A stretch of 64,000 nucleotides of DNA from a bacterium UBP8_UBA817. GTDB lineage: Bacteria > Margulisbacteria > Marinamargulisbacteria > SXXA01 > SICP01. Position 1 is the stretch's first letter. Each line of letters begins with the position of its first letter. The position numbers were made by a program, and so were the translations under genes. Below the pieces are notes generated by a model. The model was not told the DNA's origin and did not search any database. It was given only the letters and a program-made list of their open reading frames with translations. The DNA lies in NCBI GenBank assembly GCA_945888435.1, contig CAMCZW010000004.1:19984-83983 (forward strand), read 5' to 3'. Below are positions 44,583 to 52,935 of the stretch, piece after piece.

Positions 44583-44632
44583 ATCCATATTCTTGTAGGG
44601 GCACACGCTCGTGGGTGCCCTTCTTATGGATT
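44582..44632. repeat. Dispersed hairpin repeat, copy 2
   Basis: TGTAGGGGCA (44595-44604) and TCGTGGGTGCCC (44609-44620) match the copy at 29767-29792. Here the outer arms are AATCCATA (44582-44589) and TATGGATT (44625-44632), which pair perfectly and enclose a GGGCAC/GTGCCC stem. The outer arm runs into the stop codon of the convergent sugar transferase. Confidence 0.65.
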
Positions 44633-46085
44633 AGTAAGCTTCTTCCCTAGTAAAGACCACCAAAATGGTCTTAAACAAAATCTTAATATCCAATCCAAAT
44701 GACCAATTTTTAATATAATATAAGTCGTACTTTAGCTTATGCTCAGGACGCCGGGTCAACACCGATCTCCCATTTACCTGGGCCCAACCGGCTATACCAC
44801 CCTTCACACGATGCCTAATCGGAAAATAAGGGATATCACGGCTATACTGTTCAACAAAAAAAGGACGCTCAGGACGAGGCCCTACGATACTCATCTCCCC
44901 AAACAACACATTAACTAACTGAGGAAGCTCATCTAGCGAAGATCTTCTTAAAAATCGACCAAATACAATATACCTGGTTTCATTTTTCTCGCTAACCAAA
45001 GCAGGCCCCGTTCCTAGCTCCGCATCCGGAATCATCGTTCTAAATTTAATCATATTAAACAAAACGCCATCTTTCCCGACACGTTCCTGAACATAAAATA
45101 CAGGCCCAGAAGGAGACGAGCATTTAATTAATATTCCAATCACAAGAAATAAAGGTGCCAATATAATTAAAAGAAGTATTGAAAATACAAAATCAAAACA
45201 GCACTTAAAAATAGGTCCAATATCAAATACAGGTCGCTTGAGATGTGTTAAAAAGGGTAATCCATCAAAAGATTCCACCTGCACAGTCCCCGCCATAAAA
45301 TCAGACACATCCGACAAAATACGAAGCTCAATATTATTGAGCTCACAAAAAATAACCAGTTCGGTATAAAAGGTATTCGGTAAAGATCTAGTTGTTACAA
45401 AAATTAAATCAATCTTTTCTTCATCCACAACCCGCTTAAATTCAGAGGGATTTCCTAAATAATGAAAAGTATCTTTTAAATGAAAATGCACCTTCTCAGG
45501 AGCAGAGCTGTCTAAAGAGCCGACATATTTTAACCCTAAAATTGGATAAAACTGGATTTTCTCAACGACATCCTGTCCAAAAGAATCAGCTCCAATCACC
45601 AATACAGGACGAGCGCCCAGTCCGTGTTTAACTAAATAAGTCTCAAGCCTCAAAATCACTAACCGGGATATAGACAGTAAAATAATCCCAAATAACCAAG
45701 TATAAAAAACAAAATAACGAGACCCAGGAAAAAAAGGAAGAACAAAGGTCACGGCCATCAACTCAATCGTCGCAATTGAAACCCCTTTGAATACTTTAAT
45801 ACATTCATCCACATCCGGAACCAACGTCATGGTACGACGATACATTCCCACAAAATAAAAAGTAGGCACCCAAATAAGAATCAAAATCCCAATAATCGAT
45901 AAATAGGGGGCTAATTGAGCATGAGAGTAAAGCGTCCCATATTGAATTGAAAAAAAGTGCCTAAATACCCAACCTACCTTAAATTTAAGAGTATAAGCAG
46001 CAACAATAATAACCGGAAAAAGCAGAACATCCGTGACTAACCGCGTCAGCAGATACTGAAGAGACGAGTGAAAAGAAACCCTCAA
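44631..46085 (-). CDS. Exopolysaccharide polyprenyl glycosylphosphotransferase (WcaJ/WbaP-like)
   Basis: Starts surface polysaccharide by moving a sugar phosphate to undecaprenyl phosphate. The 484-aa protein has four to five N-terminal helices, a Rossmann-like middle (VLVIGADSFGQDVVEKI) and the C-terminal catalytic domain with one further helix. That domain shows YVQERVGKDG, FRTM, RRSSLDELPQL, GPRPERP and GWAQVNGR. The start is a TTG that overlaps the gpsA stop (TTGA). No other glycan genes are adjacent. Confidence 0.92.
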   Translation of the reverse strand: MRVSFHSSLQYLLTRLVTDVLLFPVIIVAAYTLKFKVGWVFRHFFSIQYGTLYSHAQLAPYLSIIGILILIWVPTFYFVGMYRRTMTLVPDVDECIKVFKGVSIATIELMAVTFVLPFFPGSRYFVFYTWLFGIILLSISRLVILRLETYLVKHGLGARPVLVIGADSFGQDVVEKIQFYPILGLKYVGSLDSSAPEKVHFHLKDTFHYLGNPSEFKRVVDEEKIDLIFVTTRSLPNTFYTELVIFCELNNIELRILSDVSDFMAGTVQVESFDGLPFLTHLKRPVFDIGPIFKCCFDFVFSILLLIILAPLFLVIGILIKCSSPSGPVFYVQERVGKDGVLFNMIKFRTMIPDAELGTGPALVSEKNETRYIVFGRFLRRSSLDELPQLVNVLFGEMSIVGPRPERPFFVEQYSRDIPYFPIRHRVKGGIAGWAQVNGRSVLTRRPEHKLKYDLYYIKNWSFGLDIKILFKTILVVFTREEAY

Positions 46086-47074
46086 AACTCAGCCCTTAAT
46101 TCCCGTGCCATAAGACCATTAATCGCGTCTTTTACTAGGACCTGATCATAAACCACCGAATAAACTGCGGAGACAATAGGCAAATCAATTTTATTTTTCT
46201 GGGCAAATCCATGAATAATCTTCGCAGTTCTAACCCCTTCAGGACATACAAATTTAAGTTTTTTAAGAACAATATCCAAGTCACCTTCCTGAGCCAAGTG
46301 AAATCCAACCTGAAAATTTCGGCTTTTATCCGAAATACAAGTTGCCACTAAATCCCCTACTCCAGATAATCCCATAAAGGTTTCTCTGCGGGCTCCAAAA
46401 AACTCTCCAACACGCGCAATTTCATTAAGTCCACGGGAAATAAGCGCAGAAGTGGCATTTTTACCCATGCCCATTGACTCCATCATCCCAGAGGCAACGG
46501 CGATAACATTCTTTAAAATACCGCCGACTTCAACCCCTCTCACATCGCTGGATGTATAGGCTCTAAAATAGCGACTGCTACATAATTTTTGAAAAAACAC
46601 AGCCGTATCGTGATCTGAAGAAGCAATGACAGTCGCAGCAGGTAACTGCTTCGCTACTTCAGGTGCCAAATTAGGGCCTGACAAAATAGCCGTAGAAACT
46701 TTATCTCCCAAAATACGATCTACATAATCCGAAACAAAAAAGTCATCATCCGTATCCATAAGACCTTTAGTTAAAATAAGCAAAGGAACTCGATTTTTTA
46801 GGTAAGGCGCACATTGAGTTAACACATTCACAAAAGGAGAAGAGACGGCCAATACAACCGCATCCACACCATCAAGTGCCTCTTCCAAGGAACTTGTCGC
46901 ATTCATCGACTCTGGAAAAACAATACCAGGAAGATGGTAACAACTCCGCCGAGTCAAAAGTTCAGTCACCGCTTCTGAACGATGAGACCACATCATGACA
47001 TCATGACCATTCTCACTCAGCAGTTTACCAACCGCAAAACCCCAAGCGCCGCAACCAAGTACAGTAATTTTCAC
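46082..47074 (-). CDS. gpsA: Glycerol-3-phosphate dehydrogenase [NAD(P)+]
   Basis: Reduces DHAP to sn-glycerol-3-phosphate for phospholipids. The 330-aa protein begins MKITVLGCGAWGFAVG, with SGPNLAPEVA, the catalytic Lys in GILKNVIAVASG, and FMGLSGVGDL. It has a GTG start that overlaps the plsY stop (GTGA). The product is the substrate of PlsY, the gene before it. Confidence 0.95.
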   Translation of the reverse strand: MKITVLGCGAWGFAVGKLLSENGHDVMMWSHRSEAVTELLTRRSCYHLPGIVFPESMNATSSLEEALDGVDAVVLAVSSPFVNVLTQCAPYLKNRVPLLILTKGLMDTDDDFFVSDYVDRILGDKVSTAILSGPNLAPEVAKQLPAATVIASSDHDTAVFFQKLCSSRYFRAYTSSDVRGVEVGGILKNVIAVASGMMESMGMGKNATSALISRGLNEIARVGEFFGARRETFMGLSGVGDLVATCISDKSRNFQVGFHLAQEGDLDIVLKKLKFVCPEGVRTAKIIHGFAQKNKIDLPIVSAVYSVVYDQVLVKDAINGLMARELRAEF

Positions 47075-47649
47075 AGTTTGTTCTCCGTTCCTTTCAATAA
47101 GCGTAAAATATTGGCTTTATGCCGCGAGATAATAAAAGCCGAAGCCACACCCATGCCAACACCATAAGCCATTGGCGCACTAAATAAAACTAAAAAAATA
47201 GGAATTAAAACACAACATACAATCGTTGCAACCGACACCATTCGGCTAAAATAAATAATCGCAACACCAATCATAAATACCAGCAAAAAAGTTGGAAGAT
47301 GCAAAGCCGCCAACACCCCCAATCCAGTCGCGGCCCCTTTTCCACCTTTAAACTTTACAAAAACACTAAAAGAGTGGGCGAAAACCGCAAGAAACGCAGC
47401 TAATACATGAAGCCCATATGAAAAAGGATAAACCGCAATCAACAAAGTAATCGGTAAAAAGCCCTTGGTCCAATCTAGAAAAAAAACCAAAACACCCCAT
47501 TTAAACCCCATCACACGACCCACATTGGTTGCGCCCAAATTACCAGAGCCAACAGTGCGCAAATCAATACCGCGAGACCGAGAAATAATCAAAGAAAACG
47601 GGATAGAAGCCAAAAAATAAGTCATGATTAAGAGTACTACAAGTAGCAT
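47071..47649 (-). CDS. plsY: Glycerol-3-phosphate acyltransferase PlsY
   Basis: Acylates G3P with acyl-phosphate to lysophosphatidate in the inner membrane. The 192-aa protein has five to six helices and the conserved loops GSGNLGATN, FKGGKGAATG and the late GHSF-type region reading AHSFSVF. AGGAG stands upstream. It overlaps gpsA and lies 25 bp after lipA, so lipA-plsY-gpsA-sugar transferase forms one lipid/envelope operon. plsX is not in the window. Confidence 0.93.
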   Translation of the reverse strand: MLLVVLLIMTYFLASIPFSLIISRSRGIDLRTVGSGNLGATNVGRVMGFKWGVLVFFLDWTKGFLPITLLIAVYPFSYGLHVLAAFLAVFAHSFSVFVKFKGGKGAATGLGVLAALHLPTFLLVFMIGVAIIYFSRMVSVATIVCCVLIPIFLVLFSAPMAYGVGMGVASAFIISRHKANILRLLKGTENKL

Positions 47650-47674
47650 ACTAAACTCCTATTCCTGTAGTAAG

Positions 47675-48616
47675 CTAGCCACAAGACAAAACCTTAGCCA
47701 ATTCAGAAGACCGACTGCCTGCAACCAAGTCTTCAAAAACAATATCCGCTAAATACGAACTGCGAACTGAAGGCCCAGAAAAAACATATCTGATTCCAAT
47801 CTCTTCTGCGATTCGTTTTAACTCTGCAAATTCATCAGGATGATAATATCTAACCACATCCAAGTTTTGCTTATCGGGCTTTAAATATTGCCCTAGGGTC
47901 AAAATATCCACCCCAGCCGCTTTAATATCTTTAAATACACTCACCAATTCATCATGAGTCTCACCTAATCCAACCATCACGCCAGTTTTAGTAAGCTTGG
48001 TTGGGGCAATTGTCTTAATCAAGGTTAATAATTCTAAAGATCTCTTATAAAGAGACCCTTTTCGGACAGTTCTATACAAGGACGGTACCGTTTCAATATT
48101 ATGGTTAATCACATCAGGATTTGCATTAATCACTGTTTCTAAAGGCGTTTTTTTACCCTTAAAATCCGGAATTAACACTTCTACCTTCACTTCAGGAAAT
48201 CTGGCCTTAATCGCAGTCACTACATTAAAATAATGAGTAGAGCCTTCATCAGGCAAATCATCTCGATTAGGTGAAGTTAAAACCACAAATTTCAAGTTAA
48301 GAGATTCAATTGATTTTACGATCTTATCCGGCTCATTGGCATCTGGCGGAAGAGGTTTTCCAAACGCAACGCTACAAAATCCACAATTTCGGGTACAGGT
48401 CGTGCCCAAAATCATAAACGTCAACACACCTTTAGAGAAACACTCAGACCGATTAGGACAGCGCGCTTCCTGACAAATACTATTAGGCACTTCCGCATCC
48501 AATAGTTTTGAAAGTTGGCGAGTCGCCGCAATTTTACCGCTACTTTTACGAAACCATTCAGGTAACCGAGTAGACGCTTTAGAAACTGCTTCAGGGGATT
48601 GTTCAAGAGAATGCAT
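47675..48616 (-). CDS. lipA: Lipoyl synthase
   Basis: Radical-SAM enzyme that inserts two sulfurs into octanoyl-protein. The 313-aa protein carries the auxiliary cluster motif CQEARCPNRSEC and the SAM cluster motif CTRNCGFC. A serine near the C-terminus (SGPSVRSSY) completes the auxiliary cluster. The start is uncertain: ATG 48616 stands eight bases after TAGAAT, ATG 48634 and TTG 48649 are in frame upstream. No lipB is nearby. Confidence 0.94.
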   Translation of the reverse strand: MHSLEQSPEAVSKASTRLPEWFRKSSGKIAATRQLSKLLDAEVPNSICQEARCPNRSECFSKGVLTFMILGTTCTRNCGFCSVAFGKPLPPDANEPDKIVKSIESLNLKFVVLTSPNRDDLPDEGSTHYFNVVTAIKARFPEVKVEVLIPDFKGKKTPLETVINANPDVINHNIETVPSLYRTVRKGSLYKRSLELLTLIKTIAPTKLTKTGVMVGLGETHDELVSVFKDIKAAGVDILTLGQYLKPDKQNLDVVRYYHPDEFAELKRIAEEIGIRYVFSGPSVRSSYLADIVFEDLVAGSRSSELAKVLSCG

Positions 48617-48690
48617 AGACGCCGATTCTAACATAGACAGTTCAGCCAAAAAAGAACAAAATTTAAATACTCATCATGAACTTCCTACAA

Positions 48691-48727
48691 TTGATAATTG
48701 ATATAGAAAACAATACAATAACGAAGT
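48691..48727 (+). promoter_or_regulatory. Leaderless-type promoter of grx-bolA-grxD
   Basis: TTGATA (48691-48696), a 17-bp spacer and TACAAT (48714-48719) stand eight bases before the glutaredoxin ATG. No ribosome site lies between. The lipA start faces the other way in the same 111-bp spacer. Confidence 0.6.
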
Positions 48728-48979
48728 ATGAAAACAGAAAAAAACACTCACGAACTACAACTCTATTATTTTGACGAATGCCCTTTTTGCCAAAGAGTTC
48801 TCAACTACCTCAAAGAAAATCCAAAAAAAGTAACCCTCAAAAACATCAATACAACCCCCGCTTACAAAGATGAGCTCATCCAAATCGGTGGAAAATCTCA
48901 AGTCCCCTGCTTAGTCATCGGCACAACCCCAATGTATGAATCCCTGGATATCATCAAATGGCTTGAGGAAAACGCATGA
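48728..48979 (+). CDS. Glutaredoxin (dithiol, CPFC)
   Basis: An 83-aa thioredoxin-fold protein with the active site CPFC at 18-21 and the cis-Pro loop SQVPCL. An extra Cys sits right after the cis-Pro. It reduces disulfides with glutathione, in keeping with gshA elsewhere in the window. It overlaps bolA by 4 bp. Some similar proteins are GST N-terminal-domain-like, since the end reads MYESLDIIKWLEE. Confidence 0.88.
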   Translation: MKTEKNTHELQLYYFDECPFCQRVLNYLKENPKKVTLKNINTTPAYKDELIQIGGKSQVPCLVIGTTPMYESLDIIKWLEENA

Positions 48980-49230
48980 CCGAATTAGCAAGAGAAATCA
49001 AAGAAGCAATCCTTAAAACAATCCCAAATGCAACTGTATTGGTCACAGACCCCGATGGGCAACACTTCGAAGCCATTGTAATCAGTGATATATTTGTAGG
49101 AATGCCACTTATGAAACAACATCAGCTTGTGATGAATTCATTAAAAGAACAATTCAAAGAACGAGTCCATGCACTCGCACTCAAAACAACCACTCCTGAA
49201 AAGTGGAATCAATTAAACAAGGAGAAGTAA
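48976..49230 (+). CDS. BolA-family protein (IbaG/BolA2-like)
   Basis: An 84-aa BolA fold protein. GQHFEAIVISDIFVG and the conserved HQLVMNSLK around the invariant His are present. BolA proteins bind [2Fe-2S] clusters jointly with CGFS monothiol glutaredoxins, and the next gene encodes one. It overlaps the glutaredoxin gene by 4 bp; the SD of grxD lies at its end. Confidence 0.92.
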   Translation: MTELAREIKEAILKTIPNATVLVTDPDGQHFEAIVISDIFVGMPLMKQHQLVMNSLKEQFKERVHALALKTTTPEKWNQLNKEK

Positions 49231-49232
49231 AA

Positions 49233-49556
49233 ATGACACCAGAAGAAATTGAAAACAAAAAACAAGAAATCGCCTCAGATATCAGCACAAATAAAGTAAT
49301 GCTGTATATGAAAGGTAATAAACAAGCCCCAATGTGCGGATTTTCTGCACAAGTCATTCAAATCTTGACACATTTAGGCGCAGAGTTTGAAACTAAAGAC
49401 GTCCTCTCAGATGAGGGATTAAGACAGGCCATTAAAGAGTTTTCGGATTGGCCAACAATCCCACAGCTCTACATTAACGGGGAATTTATCGGCGGATGCG
49501 ATATCACCACCGAGATGTTCCAAAATGGCGAACTAAAAACACTCATATCAAGCTAA
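49233..49556 (+). CDS. grxD: Monothiol glutaredoxin (CGFS), GrxD-like
   Basis: A 107-aa iron-sulfur carrier with the CGFS active site at 35-38, the WPTIPQLYINGEFIGG strand and the GGCDI glutathione loop. The start at 49233 follows GGAGAAG. It partners BolA in cluster trafficking. The run of glutaredoxin, BolA and CGFS glutaredoxin in three coupled genes is a compact Fe-S/redox unit. Confidence 0.94.
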   Translation: MTPEEIENKKQEIASDISTNKVMLYMKGNKQAPMCGFSAQVIQILTHLGAEFETKDVLSDEGLRQAIKEFSDWPTIPQLYINGEFIGGCDITTEMFQNGELKTLISS

Positions 49557-49568
49557 AAGGGGAAAATT

Positions 49569-49688
49569 ATGAAATTGAAAAAAAATAAAATCGTCAGTGC
49601 AATTCTAGGACTTTTATCAGTAGGCACCGTTATCGCCCTATTTTTTTATAAAAAAGCACAAAAAAAGAAAAAAGGTCTAAAAAAATAG
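49569..49688 (+). CDS. 39-aa single-pass membrane peptide, possibly frameshifted into MutY
   Basis: A 39-aa open frame: basic start MKLKKNK, a membrane helix at about 8-27 (IVSAILGLLSVGTVIALFFY), and a Lys-rich tail. AAAAGGGG six to eight bases before the ATG is a good ribosome site. The last sense codons and stop are CTA AAA AAA TAG; a shift of -1 on the seven A's (49679-49685) would avoid the stop and continue into the mutY frame. Alone it would be a small N-in, C-out or reversed membrane peptide of unknown role. Confidence 0.6.
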   Translation: MKLKKNKIVSAILGLLSVGTVIALFFYKKAQKKKKGLKK

Positions 49689-49744
49689 TCCACCAGTTAG
49701 ATACTAGGGCATTAATCGCTTGGTATACCCAAAACAAGCGAGAA

Positions 49745-50782
49745 ATGCCATGGCGAACAACCAAAACACCTTACCACATTTGGATCAGCGAAGTGATGCT
49801 TCAGCAGACTCAAGTTGATACTGTAATCCCCTACTTCAACCGATTTATTACCCAATTTCCAACGCTGCACTCATTAGCCGATGCTGACCAACAACTGGTC
49901 CTAAAAGCATGGGAAGGCCTAGGGTATTACACTCGGGCACGCAATCTCCAAAAAGCAGCGAAACAACTTTATTATGACCACAAAGGTCAATTTCCGGAAT
50001 CCTACGAAAATCTCCAAAAAATCCCAGGAATCGGACCTTATATTGGGGCTGCCGTCACCAGTATCGCATTTGGGAACCCAGTACCCGTAGTTGATGGGAA
50101 CGTCCTCCGAGTATTCGCGCGGGTATGGGGGATCACTGAAGATATCCGACTCCCCAAAGTAAGAGACGAGATTTTTGACGCACTCACTCCATTTATTAAA
50201 AAGTCTAACCCATCCGATTTTAATCAGGGAATCATGGAGCTAGGCGCCCTCATCTGCAAACCCAAAAATCCGTCATGTTCAATTTGCCCCTTAAAAACCC
50301 ACTGCATCGCCTTTATCCAACAAAGAACGGACGAACTCCCATTTAAATCAAAAAAACCACCGACACCTCATCACCACATCGCTGTGGGCGTCATCTGGAA
50401 AGATGATCAAATCCTCATTGGAAAACGCAAAGAAACTCAAATGTTAGGCGGGCTATGGGAATTCCCCGGCGGGAAACAAGAAGAGGGTGAATCTCTCGCC
50501 CAAACCGCCCTGAGGGAAATCAAAGAAGAAACAGGGCTAGAGGTTGAGATTATCTTCCCCTACCCCCCGATTAAACATACTTATACGCATTTCAAAATTA
50601 CACTTCACGCTTTCAACTGCCGTGTTATTTCGGGAGAACCCCAAGCAAGATCCGCAACGGAGTTAAAGTGGGTTCATCTAAAAGATGTAGATCAGTATCC
50701 GTTTCCGAAGGCCAATATCAGTTTGTTAGAGTTGATTAAAACTCAAGACACCCAGACTTTACCCTTATTTACTAGCGTCTGA
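49745..50782 (+). CDS. mutY: Adenine glycosylase MutY; true N-terminus lies further upstream
   Basis: Removes adenine opposite 8-oxoguanine. The HhH domain has the catalytic Glu in EVMLQQTQV, GIGPYIGAAV, the catalytic Asp in VVDGNV, and Fe-S ligands in CKPKNPSCSICPLKTHC. From about 205 to 345 is the C-terminal NUDIX-like domain with GGKQEEGES. The first ATG at 49745 sits at the conserved PWR motif and drops about 20 residues present in homologues. The same frame runs upstream through LIAWYTQNKRE to 49652 with no ATG, GTG or TTG, only ATA 49685. The 3' end overlaps hemJ by 18 bp. Confidence 0.9.
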   Translation: MPWRTTKTPYHIWISEVMLQQTQVDTVIPYFNRFITQFPTLHSLADADQQLVLKAWEGLGYYTRARNLQKAAKQLYYDHKGQFPESYENLQKIPGIGPYIGAAVTSIAFGNPVPVVDGNVLRVFARVWGITEDIRLPKVRDEIFDALTPFIKKSNPSDFNQGIMELGALICKPKNPSCSICPLKTHCIAFIQQRTDELPFKSKKPPTPHHHIAVGVIWKDDQILIGKRKETQMLGGLWEFPGGKQEEGESLAQTALREIKEETGLEVEIIFPYPPIKHTYTHFKITLHAFNCRVISGEPQARSATELKWVHLKDVDQYPFPKANISLLELIKTQDTQTLPLFTSV

Positions 50783-51298
50783 TTTACCATTCAAAAGAAA
50801 AACTAGCCCTACCAAAATACTCAAAGTCGCGACAAACAAGAAAGCCCCACCTATTGGTGACAAGGCAGATTTTAAATAAGTAATAATGACAATTGAAATT
50901 AAAAAGGCCGTCGCAACTTCGTTAAGAATACGTAAAAATAATCCAGAACATTCTTTACCCTTCATCATTTTTTTAGCCAAAATACCTAAGTAAATATAGT
51001 ATCCAACAAAAACCAACGCCAAAGTCAGTTTAAGATGAAACCAAGGCTGAGTCAGAAGCCCAAACTGAAACATCGTCCATCCACCAAACACAATCGTTAA
51101 AAGCATGGAGGGATGTCCAATTCCATACATCAACCGTCTCATCATCAATGCCAACTGAGGACGTAAAACTAATTTCTCAGCATCCGTCTTAGAAGCAGTT
51201 TCAGCATAATAAACACATAAGCGACCCAAATAAAGCGCCGCAGCCATCCAAGCAACCATCGACACCACATGCAAGCCTTTTAATAACGAATACATCAT
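50765..51298 (-). CDS. hemJ: HemJ-like protoporphyrinogen oxidase
   Basis: Oxidises protoporphyrinogen IX to protoporphyrin IX in the membrane. The 177-aa protein starts MMYSLLKGLHVVSMVAWMAA with the conserved His10 that binds heme in this family. GRLCVYYAE, GHPSMLL and the Lys in WFHLKLTL match the HemJ motifs. It has four to five helices and is longer than usual (about 140-150), with an added C-terminal helix region. GGAGG precedes the ATG. No other heme gene is nearby. The 18-bp tail overlap with mutY is convergent. Confidence 0.82.
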   Translation of the reverse strand: MMYSLLKGLHVVSMVAWMAAALYLGRLCVYYAETASKTDAEKLVLRPQLALMMRRLMYGIGHPSMLLTIVFGGWTMFQFGLLTQPWFHLKLTLALVFVGYYIYLGILAKKMMKGKECSGLFLRILNEVATAFLISIVIITYLKSALSPIGGAFLFVATLSILVGLVFLLNGKSDASK

Positions 51299-51333
51299 AA
51301 AAATCCTCCAGAAAAATTAAGACCCCTTGCAGG

Positions 51334-51369
51334 TTGCCCTTACACCATTAACCCATTAGAATACCCCGC
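51334..51369 (+). promoter_or_regulatory. Leaderless-type promoter of rpe
   Basis: TTGCCC (51334-51339), a 17-bp spacer and TAGAAT (51357-51362) stand seven bases before the rpe ATG. Confidence 0.55.
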
Positions 51370-52050
51370 ATGTCAAAACAACCCTATCTCATCGCACCAT
51401 CAATTTTATCGGCCAACTTTGCCCGCCTGGGTGATGAAGTCCGTTCTGTCCTTAATGCAGGTGCAGACATCATCCACTTCGATGTTATGGACAACCACTA
51501 TGTCCCCAATCTCACCATCGGACCCCTCATCTGCGAGGCCCTCAGAAAAGACAATATCACCGCCGAAATCGACGTTCACCTAATGGTTAAACCCGTGGAC
51601 AATATGATCGAAATGTTCGCCAAAGCCGGTGCAACTTATATTACCTTCCACCCAGAAGCGTCTGATCATGTGGATCGCTCGCTCGCACTAATCAAATCCT
51701 TAGGTTGCAAAGCAGGCCTAGTCTATAACCCTGCCACACCACTCGATGGCATTGAGTACGTCATCGATAAAATCGACATGATTTTATTGATGTCAGTAAA
51801 CCCTGGATTTGGAGGTCAAAGCTTTATACCTTCGGCCCTAGAAAAACTTAAAAAAGCCAGACAAATTATCGACCAATCCGGCAGACCCATTCGACTTGAA
51901 ATCGACGGTGGCGTCAAACCCTCCAATATCAAATCAATCGCAGAAGCCGGTGCCGACACATTTGTTATGGGATCCGCAATCTTTTCAACCCCAGATTACG
52001 CAAAAACGATTGGGGAAACCCGCCAGATTCTCGCTCAAGTTCCTCACTAG
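51370..52050 (+). CDS. rpe: Ribulose-phosphate 3-epimerase
   Basis: Interconverts ribulose-5-P and xylulose-5-P. The 226-aa barrel shows [25 protein letters not shown] with the metal His/Asp, the metal His in [16 protein letters not shown], and the catalytic Asp in EIDGGV with the GSAIF phosphate loop. Length is normal. It stands alone with its own promoter. A 29-aa ORF follows. Confidence 0.95.
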   Translation: MSKQPYLIAPSILSANFARLGDEVRSVLNAGADIIHFDVMDNHYVPNLTIGPLICEALRKDNITAEIDVHLMVKPVDNMIEMFAKAGATYITFHPEASDHVDRSLALIKSLGCKAGLVYNPATPLDGIEYVIDKIDMILLMSVNPGFGGQSFIPSALEKLKKARQIIDQSGRPIRLEIDGGVKPSNIKSIAEAGADTFVMGSAIFSTPDYAKTIGETRQILAQVPH

Positions 52051-52107
52051 TTTAAAATCCCCTATCTCTGGGAATACTAAACCATCACTAGTGTTGGGGG
52101 ACAAAGC

Positions 52108-52197
52108 GTGAACAATAAATTTCAATTAAGTAATCAATCAGCCCAAATTTTCATGTTTAGCATGATCATTTGTTTTGTAGTCACCCTATTATTTTAA
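52108..52197 (+). CDS. Putative 29-aa membrane peptide
   Basis: GTG-started 29-aa frame with a hydrophobic C-terminal half (IFMFSMIICFVVTLLF). GGGGGA six to eleven bases upstream is a strong ribosome site. The last 9 bp overlap the end of the convergent regulator gene. Small size leaves this uncertain; it could be a leaderless remnant or chance. Confidence 0.35.
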   Translation: MNNKFQLSNQSAQIFMFSMIICFVVTLLF

Positions 52198-52815
52198 TTT
52201 TTTGAGGTACATATAAACCCACTGGCGGGATACGCCTAGTTCTGAGGCCAAGATTGTAATGGCTCCTTTTTGTTTGAGTGCACCTTGTTCAATTAATTTT
52301 TCAACTACTTTTGACTTTTCTTGTTTTGAGAGTTTTTTGGAGTGGAGATGAAAATGAATGAGGACCTCTTTAATTTTTTGTCTGAGATCTGTTTCGGATT
52401 CCTTGAAGAAAAAGTTTTCTTTCATGGATAGATTTTCTGCGCGATCCATCAAGATTGTTAGGAGTGTCGAGAATTCTTCAAATGCCGATAGTGATAAATG
52501 GACGGCTAGTACTCCGATTAAATCACCAGCTTCGTTTCGAATGGCAAGCCCTGAGGATTTTAATGGCTCATTTTTGGGGCCTGTATTTTTATAATTAAAA
52601 AATTTGTCGGGTATCTTTCCTTCGTGCCGCAAGATCCCGATATCTGACGTCGTATGCCCTGGCTTTCGTCCGGTGATTACATTATTAAAAATCGAACGTA
52701 CTACAGGGGCGTCTCCTCTGTGATCTACGACAAGAGTTTCGACAAATGGGCGAAAAATAGTGGAAATAAGTTCAGCTATATCTGTGTACCGCTCTAAGAG
52801 ACTTTCATCTGACAT
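52189..52815 (-). CDS. YheO/DauR-like PAS-HTH transcriptional regulator
   Basis: A 208-aa regulator. Residues about 10-115 form the PAS_6/YheO sensor domain (SSGLAIRNEAGDLIGVLAV). The C-terminal 60 hold an HTH_22 with ILASELGVSRQWVYMYLKKL. Related proteins such as DauR control D-arginine use; the ligand here is unknown. It has a leaderless-type promoter: TTGAAA, 17 bp, GATAAT, six bases, ATG. The + strand over this gene is G-rich instead of C-rich, opposite to the surroundings, as if newly inserted or inverted. It may control the divergent 151-aa gene. Confidence 0.85.
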   Translation of the reverse strand: MSDESLLERYTDIAELISTIFRPFVETLVVDHRGDAPVVRSIFNNVITGRKPGHTTSDIGILRHEGKIPDKFFNYKNTGPKNEPLKSSGLAIRNEAGDLIGVLAVHLSLSAFEEFSTLLTILMDRAENLSMKENFFFKESETDLRQKIKEVLIHFHLHSKKLSKQEKSKVVEKLIEQGALKQKGAITILASELGVSRQWVYMYLKKLK

Positions 52816-52935
52816 TTTTTCATTATCCCAGTCTTTCCCTAGTTTTTCAACACGAAAGTTTACTTATTGACATATAAATTACATTTTGTTAAATTTTAGG
52901 AGTAGCTATTTAACCCACCGACAAGGAGCCCCTTT
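52816..52935. promoter_or_regulatory. Divergent promoters of the DauR-like gene and the 151-aa gene
   Basis: Toward the minus strand lies TTGAAA with GATAAT six bases before the regulator ATG. Toward the plus strand are TTGACA (52867-52872), a 17-bp spacer and TAAATT (52890-52895), then AAGGAG before the ATG at 52936. The two promoters lie back to back, so the regulator could control both. Confidence 0.6.
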
